The notes under the pieces are model-generated. The model ran no database searches and was not told the origin of the DNA. It saw only the letters and a list, made by a program, of their open reading frames with translations. This document shows, in pieces, positions 48,237 through 56,100 of a stretch of DNA of 64,000 nt. A program made the position numbers and the translations under genes. The stretch is from Micromonospora sp. WMMD980 (GTDB lineage: Bacteria > Actinomycetota > Actinomycetes > Mycobacteriales > Micromonosporaceae): assembly GCF_029626035.1 (NCBI RefSeq), contig NZ_JARUBE010000003.1:1860001-1924000 (forward strand), read 5' to 3'. Every line of letters starts with the position of its first letter. The first letter of the stretch is position 1.

Positions 48237-48626
48237 TCACTCCGGCAGCGCGTCGAGGTAGACCCAGCGGCCGTCCTCGCGGGCGAAGCGGCTCAGCTCG
48301 GCCAGCACACCGGACCGGCCGCCCTCGCGGTAGTGCGCCCGGAAGCGGACCGTGCCGGTGCTGTCGAACAGGCCACCCTGCCCGGTCCCCAGCACCTCCA
48401 GCCGGGTCCACCGGGTGCCCGGGTCCAGCGCCAGGCGCGCGGGCCGGGTACGCGAGTGCCAGCTGTGCCGCAGGTAGTCGGCGTCGCCGAGGACGAACGC
48501 GCTGAACCGGGACCGCATCAGCGCCTCGGCGGTCGGCGCCGTCGCGGCGCCCCGGTGCACCGGGGCGCAGCAGTCCTCGTATAGCCGGCCAGATCCGCAC
48601 GGGCAGGCCGCGTTCCGTGTCGCCAT
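48237..48626 (-). CDS. YchJ-like SEC-C zinc-motif protein
   Basis: 129 residues. N-terminal SEC-C motif C-P-C-G-S-G-R-L-Y-E-D-C-C (C8, C10, C19, C20) for zinc binding, then the YchJ/UPF0225 core (M-R-S-R-F-S-A-F-V-L-G-D-A-D-Y near residue 36 and V-R-F-R-A-H-Y near 94). Function is not established; a cytosolic NTF2-like fold is expected. The ATG at 48626 follows GAGAAT by 6 nt (48633-48638 on the minus strand), a leaderless geometry. The gene is bracketed by inverted copies of an intergenic repeat. Confidence 0.85.
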   Translation of the reverse strand: MATRNAACPCGSGRLYEDCCAPVHRGAATAPTAEALMRSRFSAFVLGDADYLRHSWHSRTRPARLALDPGTRWTRLEVLGTGQGGLFDSTGTVRFRAHYREGGRSGVLAELSRFAREDGRWVYLDALPE

Positions 48627-48680
48627 CCCACGATTCTCACCCGCCGCCGGCAAGCGTGAGGGAGGGCCGCTCTACGCGCG

Positions 48681-48735
48681 GTTGTTAGGAGGGGCCCCTC
48701 CTCTACCGGAGGCGTTAACAGGGGGCCCCTCCTTG
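48681..48735 (+). repeat. GGGGCCCC intergenic repeat, copy B
   Basis: Holds a perfect 16-bp palindrome AGGAGGGGCCCCTCCT (48687-48702), then CTCTACCGGAGGCGTTAACA and a second GGGGGCCCCT hairpin. Same unit as copy A in the opposite orientation, lying upstream of the YchJ start. Confidence 0.7.
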
Positions 48736-48786
48736 CACACAGGCGGGGCGGCGGGCGGCGGGTCGGCGCACTAGGGTCCGGGGACC

Positions 48787-49791
48787 ATGAGCGTGAGCCC
48801 GACACGGCGCGACCTCGACCCGGAGCAGGTGCGCCGCTACCTGACCGCCTCGCTCGGCCCGGCCGCCGAGGTGGCCGACTGCGGGCCGTTGACCGGCGGG
48901 GGGTTCGCCGCGGTGTGGTGGGTGCGCCTCGGCGACGGCCGTGAGGTGGTGCTCAAGGTCGGGCCACCGCCGCACGTGCCGCTGCTGCGCTACGAGCACG
49001 ACATGATCGGCGCGGAGGCGCGTTACCTGCGGCTGGTGGCCGCCCGCGCGCCCGCGGTGCCGGTGCCGTCGCTGCTGCACCACGGCTGCCATCCCGACCT
49101 GGGCGACTGGCTGCTTACCGCGCGCCTGCCCGGCCGTACCCTCGCCGAGCTGACCCGGGCCGGCGCGGACGTCGGCCCGCTGCGGGCGGAGTTCGGCCGG
49201 GCGCTGGCGGCGCTGCACGCCGTCACCGGCCACCGGTACGGCTACGACAGCGGCCGGGCCGCCGCTCCCACCTGGCGGGCCGCCTACACCGCGATGGTGG
49301 ACGACCTGCTCGCCGACGCGGCGGACTGGGCGGTGCCGCTGCCCGCGACCCGGCTCCGGGAGCTGGTCGCCCGGCACGCGACCGCCCTCGACGTGGTGCG
49401 CCGGCCGGCGCTGCTGCACTTCGACGGCTGGGCCGGCAACGTGCTGGCCGTCGACGGGCCGGACGGCACGCCCCGGCTCAGCGGCCTGGTCGACGGCGAG
49501 CGGCACCTGTGGGGCGATCCGCTGCTGGACCTGGTGTCGCCGCTGCTGTTCCGTCGCGCCGAGGACGAGCCGGACGATCCGCTGGTGCGGGCCTACCGGG
49601 CGGCCGCGCCGTTCCCGCTGGACGCCGGTGCGCGGCGGCGGCTCGGCCTCTACCGGCTGCACCTCTATCTGCTGATGACCGTGGAGATGCCCAGCCGGGC
49701 CATCACCGCGGAGTCGGACCCGGGCCGGGTCGCGCGGTTGGCCGAGCTGCTCGACGCCGAGTTGTCCGACCTGGCCCGGCCGGTGGGGTGA
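48787..49791 (+). CDS. Aminoglycoside phosphotransferase (APH/CotH-type kinase fold) family protein
   Basis: 334 residues with the APH fold: V-V-L-K-V near residue 57 (ATP-binding Lys), L-L-H-F-D-G-W-A-G-N-V-L near 214 (catalytic H-x-D-x-x-x-x-N) and L-V-D-G-E-R-H-L-W-G-D-P near 236 (metal-binding Asp). Many members phosphorylate small metabolites or antibiotics, and others are macrolide or choline/homoserine kinase-like. The substrate is not readable. A TAGGGT 9 nt before the ATG gives a short leader. Confidence 0.82.
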   Translation: MSVSPTRRDLDPEQVRRYLTASLGPAAEVADCGPLTGGGFAAVWWVRLGDGREVVLKVGPPPHVPLLRYEHDMIGAEARYLRLVAARAPAVPVPSLLHHGCHPDLGDWLLTARLPGRTLAELTRAGADVGPLRAEFGRALAALHAVTGHRYGYDSGRAAAPTWRAAYTAMVDDLLADAADWAVPLPATRLRELVARHATALDVVRRPALLHFDGWAGNVLAVDGPDGTPRLSGLVDGERHLWGDPLLDLVSPLLFRRAEDEPDDPLVRAYRAAAPFPLDAGARRRLGLYRLHLYLLMTVEMPSRAITAESDPGRVARLAELLDAELSDLARPVG

Positions 49792-49798
49792 GGACCGC

Positions 49799-49979
49799 CC
49801 GTGGCGGGGGTCAGGGGACCGTGTCGGGTGGACCGGGACGTCGTAGAGCAGCCGGACGTGCCGGCGGCCGTTGGTGACGCCGACGAAGACTCGTGGTGGA
49901 TGTGGCCGCGCCGATGCAGGAGCAGGACGCGTCGAGCGGTGGTGGGGTCGCTGTCGAGCTGGATGCGCAGGAGGGGCAT
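49799..49979 (-). pseudogene. Broken small ORF (frameshifted)
   Basis: Starting at an ATG at 49979 the frame reads M-P-L-L-R-I-Q-L-D-S-D-P-T-T-A-R-R-V-L-L and R-R-G-H-I-H-H. The neighbouring frame then takes over with V-F-V-G-V-T-N-G-R-R-H-V-R-L-L-Y-D-V-P-V. A single-base shift near 49890 would join them into one protein of about 60 residues. Family unknown; could also be coincidence. Confidence 0.3.
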
Positions 49980-50106
49980 CGCGGACCACGCCGACGCCTA
50001 CCCGACCCTGACCGCCTCCGGCCACCTCGACGACACCCGGTGGAGCGACGACCTGCTGTTCGAGGAGGGCCTCACGGCCCTGCTCCGGGTCGGGACCTCC
50101 GACTGA
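49975..50106 (+). pseudogene. Relic of TetR-family regulator C-terminus
   Basis: About 43 codons ending at a TGA: I-A-D-H-A-D-A-Y-P-T-L-T-A-S-G-H-L-D-D-T, then F-E-E-G-L-T-A-L-L-R-V-G. The Y-P-T-L, H-L-D-D and F-E-x-G-L-x-x-L-L pattern is the end of the TetR_C domain of TetR/AcrR proteins. No helix-turn-helix part is present upstream. Region 49792-50124 otherwise holds no intact gene. Confidence 0.45.
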
Positions 50107-50124
50107 CCCGCCGCCGAGCGTCGT

Positions 50125-51219
50125 TCACAACCAACCCGAGCGGCGGAACAACCGGTGCAGCGTCACCGCCAGCGTCGCCATGAGCAGCAGCGCGCCGCCG
50201 TAGCCGTAGCGCCAGTGCAGCTCCGGCATGTGCGCGAAGTTCATCCCGTAGACCCCGGCCACCGCGGTCTGCGACGCGGCGATCGCCGCCCACGCCGCGA
50301 TCCGCCGCATGTCGTCGTTCTGCTCCACGGCGAGCTGCGTCAGCCGGGACTGCACCAGCGAGGTGAGCAGCTCGTCGTAGGCTCCGATCCGCTCCACGGC
50401 CCGGGCCAACCCGTCGACCACGGCGGCGAAGCGGTGCCGCAGCGCGGCCGGCGGGCCGCCGTCGGGGGAGTCCAGCAGGGCGCGCAGCGGCGCGAGCAGC
50501 GGCAGCACCGCCCGCTTGAACTCCACCACCTCCCGCTTGAGCTGGTAGAGATGCTGGATGTCGGCGCCGTGCTCGCGGGCGAAGACGCTCTCCTCGACCC
50601 GGTCCAGGTCCCGCTCCAGGTGCTCGGCGACCTCCAGGTACAGCTCGACCATCCGGGCGCAGACCGCATATCCCACCGCCCAGGGGCCCTGGGCCAGCAC
50701 GTCCGGCCGGCGTTGCACCTCCGCGCGCACCGGGGCGAGGGCGCCGGTCGCGCCGTGCCGGACGGTCAGCGCGAACCGCTCGCCGAGGAACACCAGCACG
50801 TCGCCGGTGTCGACCACCTCGGAGGTGGCGGTCAGCTCGGCGTGCTCGACGTAGCCGGCGCTGCGCAGCACCAGCAGTGTCACGTCGCCGTAGCGCCGCA
50901 CGGTGGGCCGGTGCCCGTCGGCGAGCGCCTGCTGCACCGCCGCCTCGTCCAACCCGAACGTCCGCCCGACCGCGGCCAGCACGGCCGCGCCGGGCTCGTG
51001 CAGACCGAGCCAGACGAAGGTACGCCGGCCGCGGCGCGCCCGGTCGTACGCGTCGGCGTAGTGCGGCCGGCCGGGCTCCCGCCGCCCCGCGACGTAAACC
51101 GCGCAGTCGACCACCGCGTCGGGGTTCACCCGGCGTTGTCGCGGCACGATCGCCTCGTCGCGCCGCAACAGTCGCCCGACGAGGCCGGGCAGCCGCTCCC
51201 GCCACCGGGTCCGGTCCAC
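50125..51219 (-). CDS. corA: CorA family magnesium/divalent cation transporter
   Basis: 364 residues. A cytosolic alpha/beta domain and long helices occupy about 1-300. Two C-terminal membrane helices follow (about 301-320 and 337-355) with the signature Y-G-M-N-F near residue 325 and the M-P-E-L loop after it. CorA pentamers import Mg2+ (some export Zn2+). It is a single gene with its own GTG start and GGAGG 6 nt upstream, and a short hydrophilic N-terminus of about 35 residues. Confidence 0.93.
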   Translation of the reverse strand: MDRTRWRERLPGLVGRLLRRDEAIVPRQRRVNPDAVVDCAVYVAGRREPGRPHYADAYDRARRGRRTFVWLGLHEPGAAVLAAVGRTFGLDEAAVQQALADGHRPTVRRYGDVTLLVLRSAGYVEHAELTATSEVVDTGDVLVFLGERFALTVRHGATGALAPVRAEVQRRPDVLAQGPWAVGYAVCARMVELYLEVAEHLERDLDRVEESVFAREHGADIQHLYQLKREVVEFKRAVLPLLAPLRALLDSPDGGPPAALRHRFAAVVDGLARAVERIGAYDELLTSLVQSRLTQLAVEQNDDMRRIAAWAAIAASQTAVAGVYGMNFAHMPELHWRYGYGGALLLMATLAVTLHRLFRRSGWL

Positions 51220-51293
51220 CGCAACCTCCGTCCGCCCGGGAAACCGACGGCCTACCGTACGGTGCTCCCGGGCCTGGCGGTGTCCGGCCCGCG

Positions 51294-51944
51294 TCAGCGG
51301 GCGGCGGTGGCGAAGACCACGATGTTGTCGGGATAGCTGCCGGTGCGCGGGTCGAACCGCCCGCCGCAGGTGATCAGGCGCAGCCGGGCCGCCGCGTCGC
51401 CGCCGTACACCCGCTCGGTGGGGAAGCGGTCCTTCGGGTACGCCCCGACACCGTCCACGGTGAACGCCACGGTCCGGCCGTCGGCCCGGACCACCCGGAC
51501 CGTGTCGCCCGGGCGGAGTCTGCCCAGGTCGAAGAAGACCGCCGGCCCGCGTTGCGAGTCGACGTGCCCGACCAGCACCGCGTTGCCGGCCTGACCGGGC
51601 GCGGGGCCGGGGCGGTACCAGCCGGCCACCTCCGGGCGCTCCAGCGGCGGCACCTCCAGCGCACCGTCGTCGTCGGTGGCGACCGGCACGACCTCGGCGT
51701 CGACGCCGATGCGGGGGATGGCGATCCGGACCGGCGTCGAGCGGGGGAGCGTCGGGCCGGCGGAACCGGGACGCTCGGTGGCCGGCGCGGCGGAGGCGCC
51801 GGGCTGCGGCGGGACCGCCGAGGTGCGGCCGAGACCGGCCGAGACCAGCCCGACGCCCAGGGCGCCGGCGAGGGTGACGGCGGTGACGACGACCCCGGTG
51901 CGCAGGCGCGACGACCCGCGTACCGGGCGACTGGACGAGGACAC
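51294..51944 (-). CDS. Class F sortase
   Basis: 216 residues: one N-terminal membrane helix (about 17-37), a Pro/Ala-rich spacer, and a sortase barrel from about residue 70. Catalytic residues: His in L-V-G-H-V-D-S (near 124), Cys in L-I-T-C-G-G (near 193), and a probable Arg in D-P-R-T-G-S-Y (near 200). Class F sortases are an actinobacterial group lacking clear housekeeping roles. The GTG at 51944 is preferred over one at 51953, because the latter is part of the GGAGGTG ribosome binding site. A hairpin separates it from the gene before it. Confidence 0.88.
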   Translation of the reverse strand: MSSSSRPVRGSSRLRTGVVVTAVTLAGALGVGLVSAGLGRTSAVPPQPGASAAPATERPGSAGPTLPRSTPVRIAIPRIGVDAEVVPVATDDDGALEVPPLERPEVAGWYRPGPAPGQAGNAVLVGHVDSQRGPAVFFDLGRLRPGDTVRVVRADGRTVAFTVDGVGAYPKDRFPTERVYGGDAAARLRLITCGGRFDPRTGSYPDNIVVFATAAR

Positions 51945-51974
51945 CGGTTGCACCTCCGTCCGACGTGGACGCGG

Positions 51975-52002
51975 CGCCCGCGCCGGTGGACCGGCGCGGG
52001 CG
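51975..52002 (-). terminator. Hairpin between secreted protein and sortase genes
   Basis: A perfect 12-bp stem (CGCCCGCGCCGG / CCGGCGCGGGCG) with a 4-nt loop, 18 bases beyond the stop at 52021. It could end the upstream transcript or attenuate sortase expression. Confidence 0.65.
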
Positions 52003-52020
52003 ACCCGCTCGGTGAGCCTT

Positions 52021-52506
52021 TCAGGCGGTGACGCCGGCCCGCCGCCGGCGACGGACGAGGACGTACGTCCCGCCGGCGAGCGCGCCGACGGCGAGCGCGC
52101 CGCCCGCGACCAGCACGCCGGGGTCGCCGCCGCGGCCGCCGGCGCCGGCCTGGGCGCCGCCGATCGGCGTGACGGTGAACGTGGCGCTGCCGCCGTCGCT
52201 GCCGTCGCCGCAGGTGGTGGCGACGGTGTACGTGCCGAGCGTGAACCCGGCGGTGAACAGCTCGGCGCTCAGCCCGCCGCCGGCGGCGGCCGTGGTGGAC
52301 CGGACGTTCTGGTCGCGGTCCGGTCCGGTGACCCGGAAGATCGCGTCACCGGCGTTCGGGTTGCACGTCGTGGTGAGGACGACCGTGCCGCCGACCGGGG
52401 TGGTGGCGGGTGAGACTCTGGTGTCCGCCAGCGCGGCGGCCGGGAGCAGCAGTGCGCCGAGGCCCACGCCGACCGCCGCCGTTCCGAGAATTGACTGTGC
52501 CTTCAT
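52021..52506 (-). CDS. Secreted surface protein with C-terminal anchor, sortase neighbour
   Basis: 161 residues. Signal peptide (about 1-27), an immunoglobulin-like beta domain (about 28-118) with cysteine-containing strands (T-T-T-C-N-P and A-T-T-C-G-D), a Gly-rich stretch, a C-terminal membrane helix (about 132-150) and a positive tail R-R-R-R-R-A-G-V-T-A. That is the layout of a cell-wall-anchored protein, but there is no L-P-x-T-G motif before the helix. The adjacent class F sortase may recognise something else, or the protein stays in the membrane. No named family. Confidence 0.75.
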   Translation of the reverse strand: MKAQSILGTAAVGVGLGALLLPAAALADTRVSPATTPVGGTVVLTTTCNPNAGDAIFRVTGPDRDQNVRSTTAAAGGGLSAELFTAGFTLGTYTVATTCGDGSDGGSATFTVTPIGGAQAGAGGRGGDPGVLVAGGALAVGALAGGTYVLVRRRRRAGVTA

Positions 52507-52556
52507 CCGCGTCTTCCCTCACTTTTCGTCCGCTGTCTGCGTGGGACGTCGTTCGG

Positions 52557-52592
52557 GTGGCCAACTCCGTGACTAGCACCGGTGTGGCCAAC
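52557..52592. repeat. Direct repeat GTGGCCAAC in promoter region
   Basis: Two copies of GTGGCCAAC (52557-52565 and 52584-52592), 27 bp apart, about 50-85 bp upstream of the secreted-protein start. They may be a regulator site; the region 52507-52718 otherwise holds no gene. Confidence 0.4.
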
Positions 52593-52718
52593 ACTAGGAG
52601 GGTTGCGGCGGTCACTGGGGGTAATTGAGAAATCTTCGTTGCCGTCCGATGTTCCCCGTCTCGCCACCGGTCGGCGGACATGCCGGCACGATCGGCGCGG
52701 CAGCGGACATACCCGGCC

Positions 52719-53390
52719 TCACCTGGCCGGCGGCTCCGGCTGGACCAGCCCGGTGTCGTACGCCAGCACCACCGCCTGGATCCGGTCGCGCAGGCCCAGC
52801 TTGGTGAGGATCGCGGAGACGTGCGTCTTCACGGTGGCGGTGCTGAGGTGCAGCCGGGCGGCGATCTCCGCGTTGGACAGGGCCCGCGCGGTCAACGTCA
52901 GCACCTCCACCTCGCGGGCGGTCAACGCGGCCAGGGCCCGCTCGGCGGTGGGCGCCGGGCCGGGCAGCCGACCGGCGAACCGGTCCAGCAGCCGCCGCGT
53001 CACGGTCGGGGCCAGCAGCGCCTCGCCCCGGGCCACCACCCGCACCGCCTCCGCCAGGTCGGCCGGGCGGGTGTCCTTGAGCAGGAATGCGCTCGCCCCG
53101 GCCCGCAACGCGGCGTAGACGTGCTCGTCCACGTCGAACGTGGTGAGCATGACGATCCGGGCGGAGCTGCCGGCGGCCACCAACTCCCGGGTCGCGGCGA
53201 TGCCGTCCCGCCGGGGCATCCGCACGTCCATCAGCACCACGTCCGGCCGGGTACGCGTCGCCACCGCGACCGCCTCGACGCCGTCCGCCGCCTCGCCGAC
53301 CACGGTCAGGTCGGGCCGCGCGTCGAGGACCATCCGCAGACCGGCGCGGATCAGCTCCTGGTCGTCGGCGACCACCACCCGGACGCTCAC
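52719..53390 (-). CDS. NarL/FixJ family response regulator
   Basis: 223 residues: receiver with phospho-acceptor D55 (V-V-L-M-D-V-R-M-P), Lys in L-L-K-D-T near 105, and a LuxR helix-turn-helix (L-T-A-R-E-V-E-V-L-T-L-T-A-R-A-L-S-N near 150). The GTG at 53390 overlaps the kinase stop by 4 nt. Forms a pair with the upstream kinase; targets unknown, though the sortase locus lies just downstream. Confidence 0.92.
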   Translation of the reverse strand: MSVRVVVADDQELIRAGLRMVLDARPDLTVVGEAADGVEAVAVATRTRPDVVLMDVRMPRRDGIAATRELVAAGSSARIVMLTTFDVDEHVYAALRAGASAFLLKDTRPADLAEAVRVVARGEALLAPTVTRRLLDRFAGRLPGPAPTAERALAALTAREVEVLTLTARALSNAEIAARLHLSTATVKTHVSAILTKLGLRDRIQAVVLAYDTGLVQPEPPAR

Positions 53391-54493
53391 CGGTGCGCCC
53401 CCACCGGGAGGTCGGCGCGGACCCGGAAACCGCCGGACGGCAGCGGGCCGGCGTCGAGCGTGCCGCCGAGCAGCCGGGCCCGTTCCCGCATGCCGACGAT
53501 GCCGCGCCCGCCGGTCGTGCCGGTCCGGCGGGCGGGCGTCGAGCCGTCGTTGACCACCTCCAGCCGCAGCATCCCGTCGTCGTACCGCACGTCGACGTCG
53601 GCGCGCGTGGCGTGCCCGTGCCGCAGCGCGTTGGTCAGCGACTCCTGCACGATCCGGTACGCCGAGAGCTGCACCCCGCCGGGCAGCGTCTCGCAGTCGC
53701 CCTCCCGGCGCAGCGTCACCGGCAGCCCCACCGCGCGGACGGCGTCGGCCAGCGCGTCGAGCTGCGCCAGGCGCGGCTGCGGCCCGTCGGGGTCGGAACC
53801 GTCGTCGGCGGTGAGCGCGTGCAACATGGCGCGCAGCTCGGTCAGCGCCGACCGGGCCGCCGCGTTGATCGACCCGAGCGCGGCGCGGGCCTGCTCCGGG
53901 TGCTGGTCGAAGACGTCCTCGGCGGCGACGGCCTGCACCGCGATGACCGCCACGTGGTGGGCGACCACGTCGTGCAGCTCCCGGGAGATCCGCTCCCGCT
54001 CGGTGGCGCGTACCTGCCGCTCCCACTCGCAGCGCCGCTGCTCCCGGGCCCGCATCACCTCACCGACGGACCAGCTGAAGCCGAGCGCGAACAGCGCGAG
54101 CAGCAGGTCGCGCCAGTCGCCGGTGGCCAGCTTCCACGGCGTGGGGGCGGCCAGCAGGCCGAGCGCGACGAGCGAGAACCGGGGTGGGCGCAGCCGGGCC
54201 ACGTAGGACAGCGGCGCGGCCACCAGGCCGAGCCAGCCGAGCGCCGGGCAGAGCGCCTCCAGCCCGACGCCGGCCAGCGCGGCCAGCGCGAGGGCGTACC
54301 CCGGTCGGTGGCGGATCCACAGCAGGCAGCTGGCCTGCAGCGCGGCGAGGCCGACCGCGACGGCGGTCCCGCCCGCGGTGGCCGGGCCGGTGCCGGAGGT
54401 CAGCAGCACGAGCAGCGACACGGCGAGGACGACGACGGCGATGCCGCCGTCGATGGCCAGCAGCGCGGTCCGGGAGCGGGACGGGCACCTCAT
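53387..54493 (-). CDS. Sensor histidine kinase (HisKA_3, DesK-like)
   Basis: 368 residues. Four to five hydrophobic segments in residues 12-140, phospho-acceptor I-S-R-E-L-H-D-V-V-A-H-H near 174, ATPase motifs V-Q-E-S-L-T-N-A-L-R-H near 270 and T-G-T-T-G-G-R-G-I-V-G-M near 315. It resembles actinobacterial envelope-sensing kinases without a periplasmic domain. A TAGCAT 6 nt upstream of the ATG gives a leaderless start. Overlaps its regulator by 4 nt. Confidence 0.92.
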   Translation of the reverse strand: MRCPSRSRTALLAIDGGIAVVVLAVSLLVLLTSGTGPATAGGTAVAVGLAALQASCLLWIRHRPGYALALAALAGVGLEALCPALGWLGLVAAPLSYVARLRPPRFSLVALGLLAAPTPWKLATGDWRDLLLALFALGFSWSVGEVMRAREQRRCEWERQVRATERERISRELHDVVAHHVAVIAVQAVAAEDVFDQHPEQARAALGSINAAARSALTELRAMLHALTADDGSDPDGPQPRLAQLDALADAVRAVGLPVTLRREGDCETLPGGVQLSAYRIVQESLTNALRHGHATRADVDVRYDDGMLRLEVVNDGSTPARRTGTTGGRGIVGMRERARLLGGTLDAGPLPSGGFRVRADLPVGAHR

Positions 54494-54499
54494 GTCCGG

Positions 54500-54505
54500 A
54501 TGCTA
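54500..54505 (-). promoter_or_regulatory. -10 element of third kinase/regulator operon
   Basis: TAGCAT on the minus strand ends 6 nt before the ATG at 54493. Confidence 0.55.
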
Positions 54506-54666
54506 GGCCGCCGGCCCGCCCGTGTTCATCGGCCGCGAGACGGAGATCGGGCCGGGTCCTGGTCCCCGCGGCGGAGCGGGGAACCGGTCCGCCGCGTGAT
54601 CCGCGCGACGCCCGTCCGGCCCTAGCGTTGCGGCAGTCGATTCCGCCGCACCGGAGGTACGCACCG

Positions 54667-55083
54667 ATGGAGACCGCGATGCCCGCCACCACCGTCCGTC
54701 CGGCCCGCCGCCGTGACCGGCTGCTCACGGTGCTCGCCGCCACGGCCGCGACGCTGGTGGGCTGGGCCGTCGCGGTGCCGCTCGCCGGGGTCGAGCTGAC
54801 CGTCCGCGGCGGCGGCGGCGAGCAGCGGGTCGGCCCGCTGGCGGTGGCGGTGAGCACGCTGCTGGCCGGGCTGGCCGGCTGGGCGCTGCTGGCCCTTCTG
54901 GATCGCTTCACCGGGCGGGCGCGGACGGTCTGGACCGCGGTGGCGGCGGTGGTGCTGCTGCTGTCCCTGCTCGGTCCGCTGACCGGGGGAGTGGGTCGCC
55001 CGGCCATGGTGACGCTTGTGGCCCTGCACCTGCTCGCCGGCGCCGTGCTGGTGCCCGGCCTGCGGCGGACCGCCGTCCGCTGA
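54667..55083 (+). CDS. DUF6069-like four-helix membrane protein
   Basis: 138 residues, four hydrophobic helices (about 22-42, 58-78, 88-106, 115-132) and a short first extracytoplasmic loop with V-E-L-T-V-R-G-G-G-G-E. It resembles the DUF6069 group next to two-component systems. The ATG at 54667 is 12 codons longer than necessary; an ATG at 54679 is an alternative. It is divergent from the kinase gene, an arrangement typical of a system controlling a neighbouring membrane protein. Confidence 0.7.
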   Translation: METAMPATTVRPARRRDRLLTVLAATAATLVGWAVAVPLAGVELTVRGGGGEQRVGPLAVAVSTLLAGLAGWALLALLDRFTGRARTVWTAVAAVVLLLSLLGPLTGGVGRPAMVTLVALHLLAGAVLVPGLRRTAVR

Positions 55084-55090
55084 CCGTCGA

Positions 55091-55128
55091 GGTCGGGACC
55101 GCCGTCACGGGGGCGCGCGGTCCCGACC
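55091..55128. terminator. Bidirectional hairpin
   Basis: A perfect 12-bp stem (GGTCGGGACCGC / GCGGTCCCGACC) with a 14-nt loop between the convergent DUF6069 and ArsR-SRPBCC genes. Confidence 0.7.
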
Positions 55129-55138
55129 CGACCGCCGG

Positions 55139-55963
55139 TCAGCTCGCCGGGACCGGCTCCGGCAACGGCTCGCCGGTCTCCAGCAGACTCTTGAGGCTGG
55201 CCAGCAGTTCCGGCCAGCCTCCGCTGCCGTCGAGCTGGCCGCTGATCGCCCGGTGCATCTCGCTGTCCGGCGAGAAGTCGTCGTGGACCACGGTCAGCCG
55301 GACCGTTTCGCCCTGTGGGACGAGGTCGAACGTCACAGTCGAACGGCGCTCGCCGAGCCGGGCGGCCAGCTCCTCGTCGGACCACCCGAAGTGCGCCGCG
55401 TGCTCGGCCTGGAAGCCGTGCCAGGTGTACGCGAGCCGCCGGTAGGGCTCGGCGACCAGCACCCGCTGACCGAGGTCCTTCGGCTCGCCGTCCGGCGTGT
55501 CCTGCCACCGCACGGGTGAGCCGGGCCGCCAGTCGGAGACCAGCGTGACGCCGCCCCAGTAGCGGCGGGTGAACGCGGGTTCGGTCAGGGCCCGCCAGAG
55601 CCGCTCGGGCGTGGTCCGGACGTAGGTGGTGTAGACGAACGTGGGGCTCTCCATGGGCTCCCTCTCCAGTGCGGTCCGCAGGTCGGCGAGGGCGCGGGCG
55701 CGCTCCCGGTGGTAGCGGCCGATCCATCGGTCGGCCACCGCGTTGATCGGAGCGGCGTCGAGGTGGTGCAGTTTCTCCCGCCCGCGCCGGGTGGTGGTCA
55801 CCAGGCCGGCGGCCTCCAGCACGGCGAGGTGTTTGCTCACCGACTGCCGGGTCATCTCCAGCCCGGCGCACAGCTCGCGCAGACTCTGGCCGTTGCGGGC
55901 GTTCAGGCGGTCGAGCAGGCGTCGCCGGTTGGCGTCGGCCAGCGCCCGGAACACGTCGTCCAC
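55139..55963 (-). CDS. ArsR helix-turn-helix / SRPBCC (AHSA1) fusion protein
   Basis: 274 residues. N-terminal ArsR-type winged helix (V-F-R-A-L-A-D-A-N-R-R-R-L-L near residue 5, V-S-K-H-L-A-V-L-E near 45), then an SRPBCC/AHSA1-type ligand-binding domain from about residue 105 (R-L-W-R-A-L-T-E-P near 125, Y-R-R-L-A-Y-T-W-H near 180). In actinomycetes such proteins regulate their own operon and bind a small hydrophobic ligand. Start chosen at GTG 55963, with GGAG 8 nt upstream, over a GTG at 55975 that lacks one. A 9-bp inverted repeat lies just upstream. Confidence 0.88.
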   Translation of the reverse strand: MDDVFRALADANRRRLLDRLNARNGQSLRELCAGLEMTRQSVSKHLAVLEAAGLVTTTRRGREKLHHLDAAPINAVADRWIGRYHRERARALADLRTALEREPMESPTFVYTTYVRTTPERLWRALTEPAFTRRYWGGVTLVSDWRPGSPVRWQDTPDGEPKDLGQRVLVAEPYRRLAYTWHGFQAEHAAHFGWSDEELAARLGERRSTVTFDLVPQGETVRLTVVHDDFSPDSEMHRAISGQLDGSGGWPELLASLKSLLETGEPLPEPVPAS

Positions 55964-55981
55964 CCGTCGCTCCACTCTTTT

Positions 55982-56009
55982 GGAAGGGCAGCCATCCGGT
56001 TGCCCTTCC
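55982..56009. promoter_or_regulatory. Inverted repeat, probable ArsR-SRPBCC operator
   Basis: A perfect 9-bp inverted repeat GGAAGGGCA / TGCCCTTCC with a 10-nt spacer, placed directly before the ArsR-SRPBCC start, where autoregulation would be expected. Confidence 0.5.
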
Positions 56010-56100
56010 GAAGGATAGGCACCCCGGAGGGTGCCCGTCCAGGAAAGTCAGCCTCCTAGGATGCTCTAGGCGGCGTGAGCCGGCGAACATTTCTCCACCG

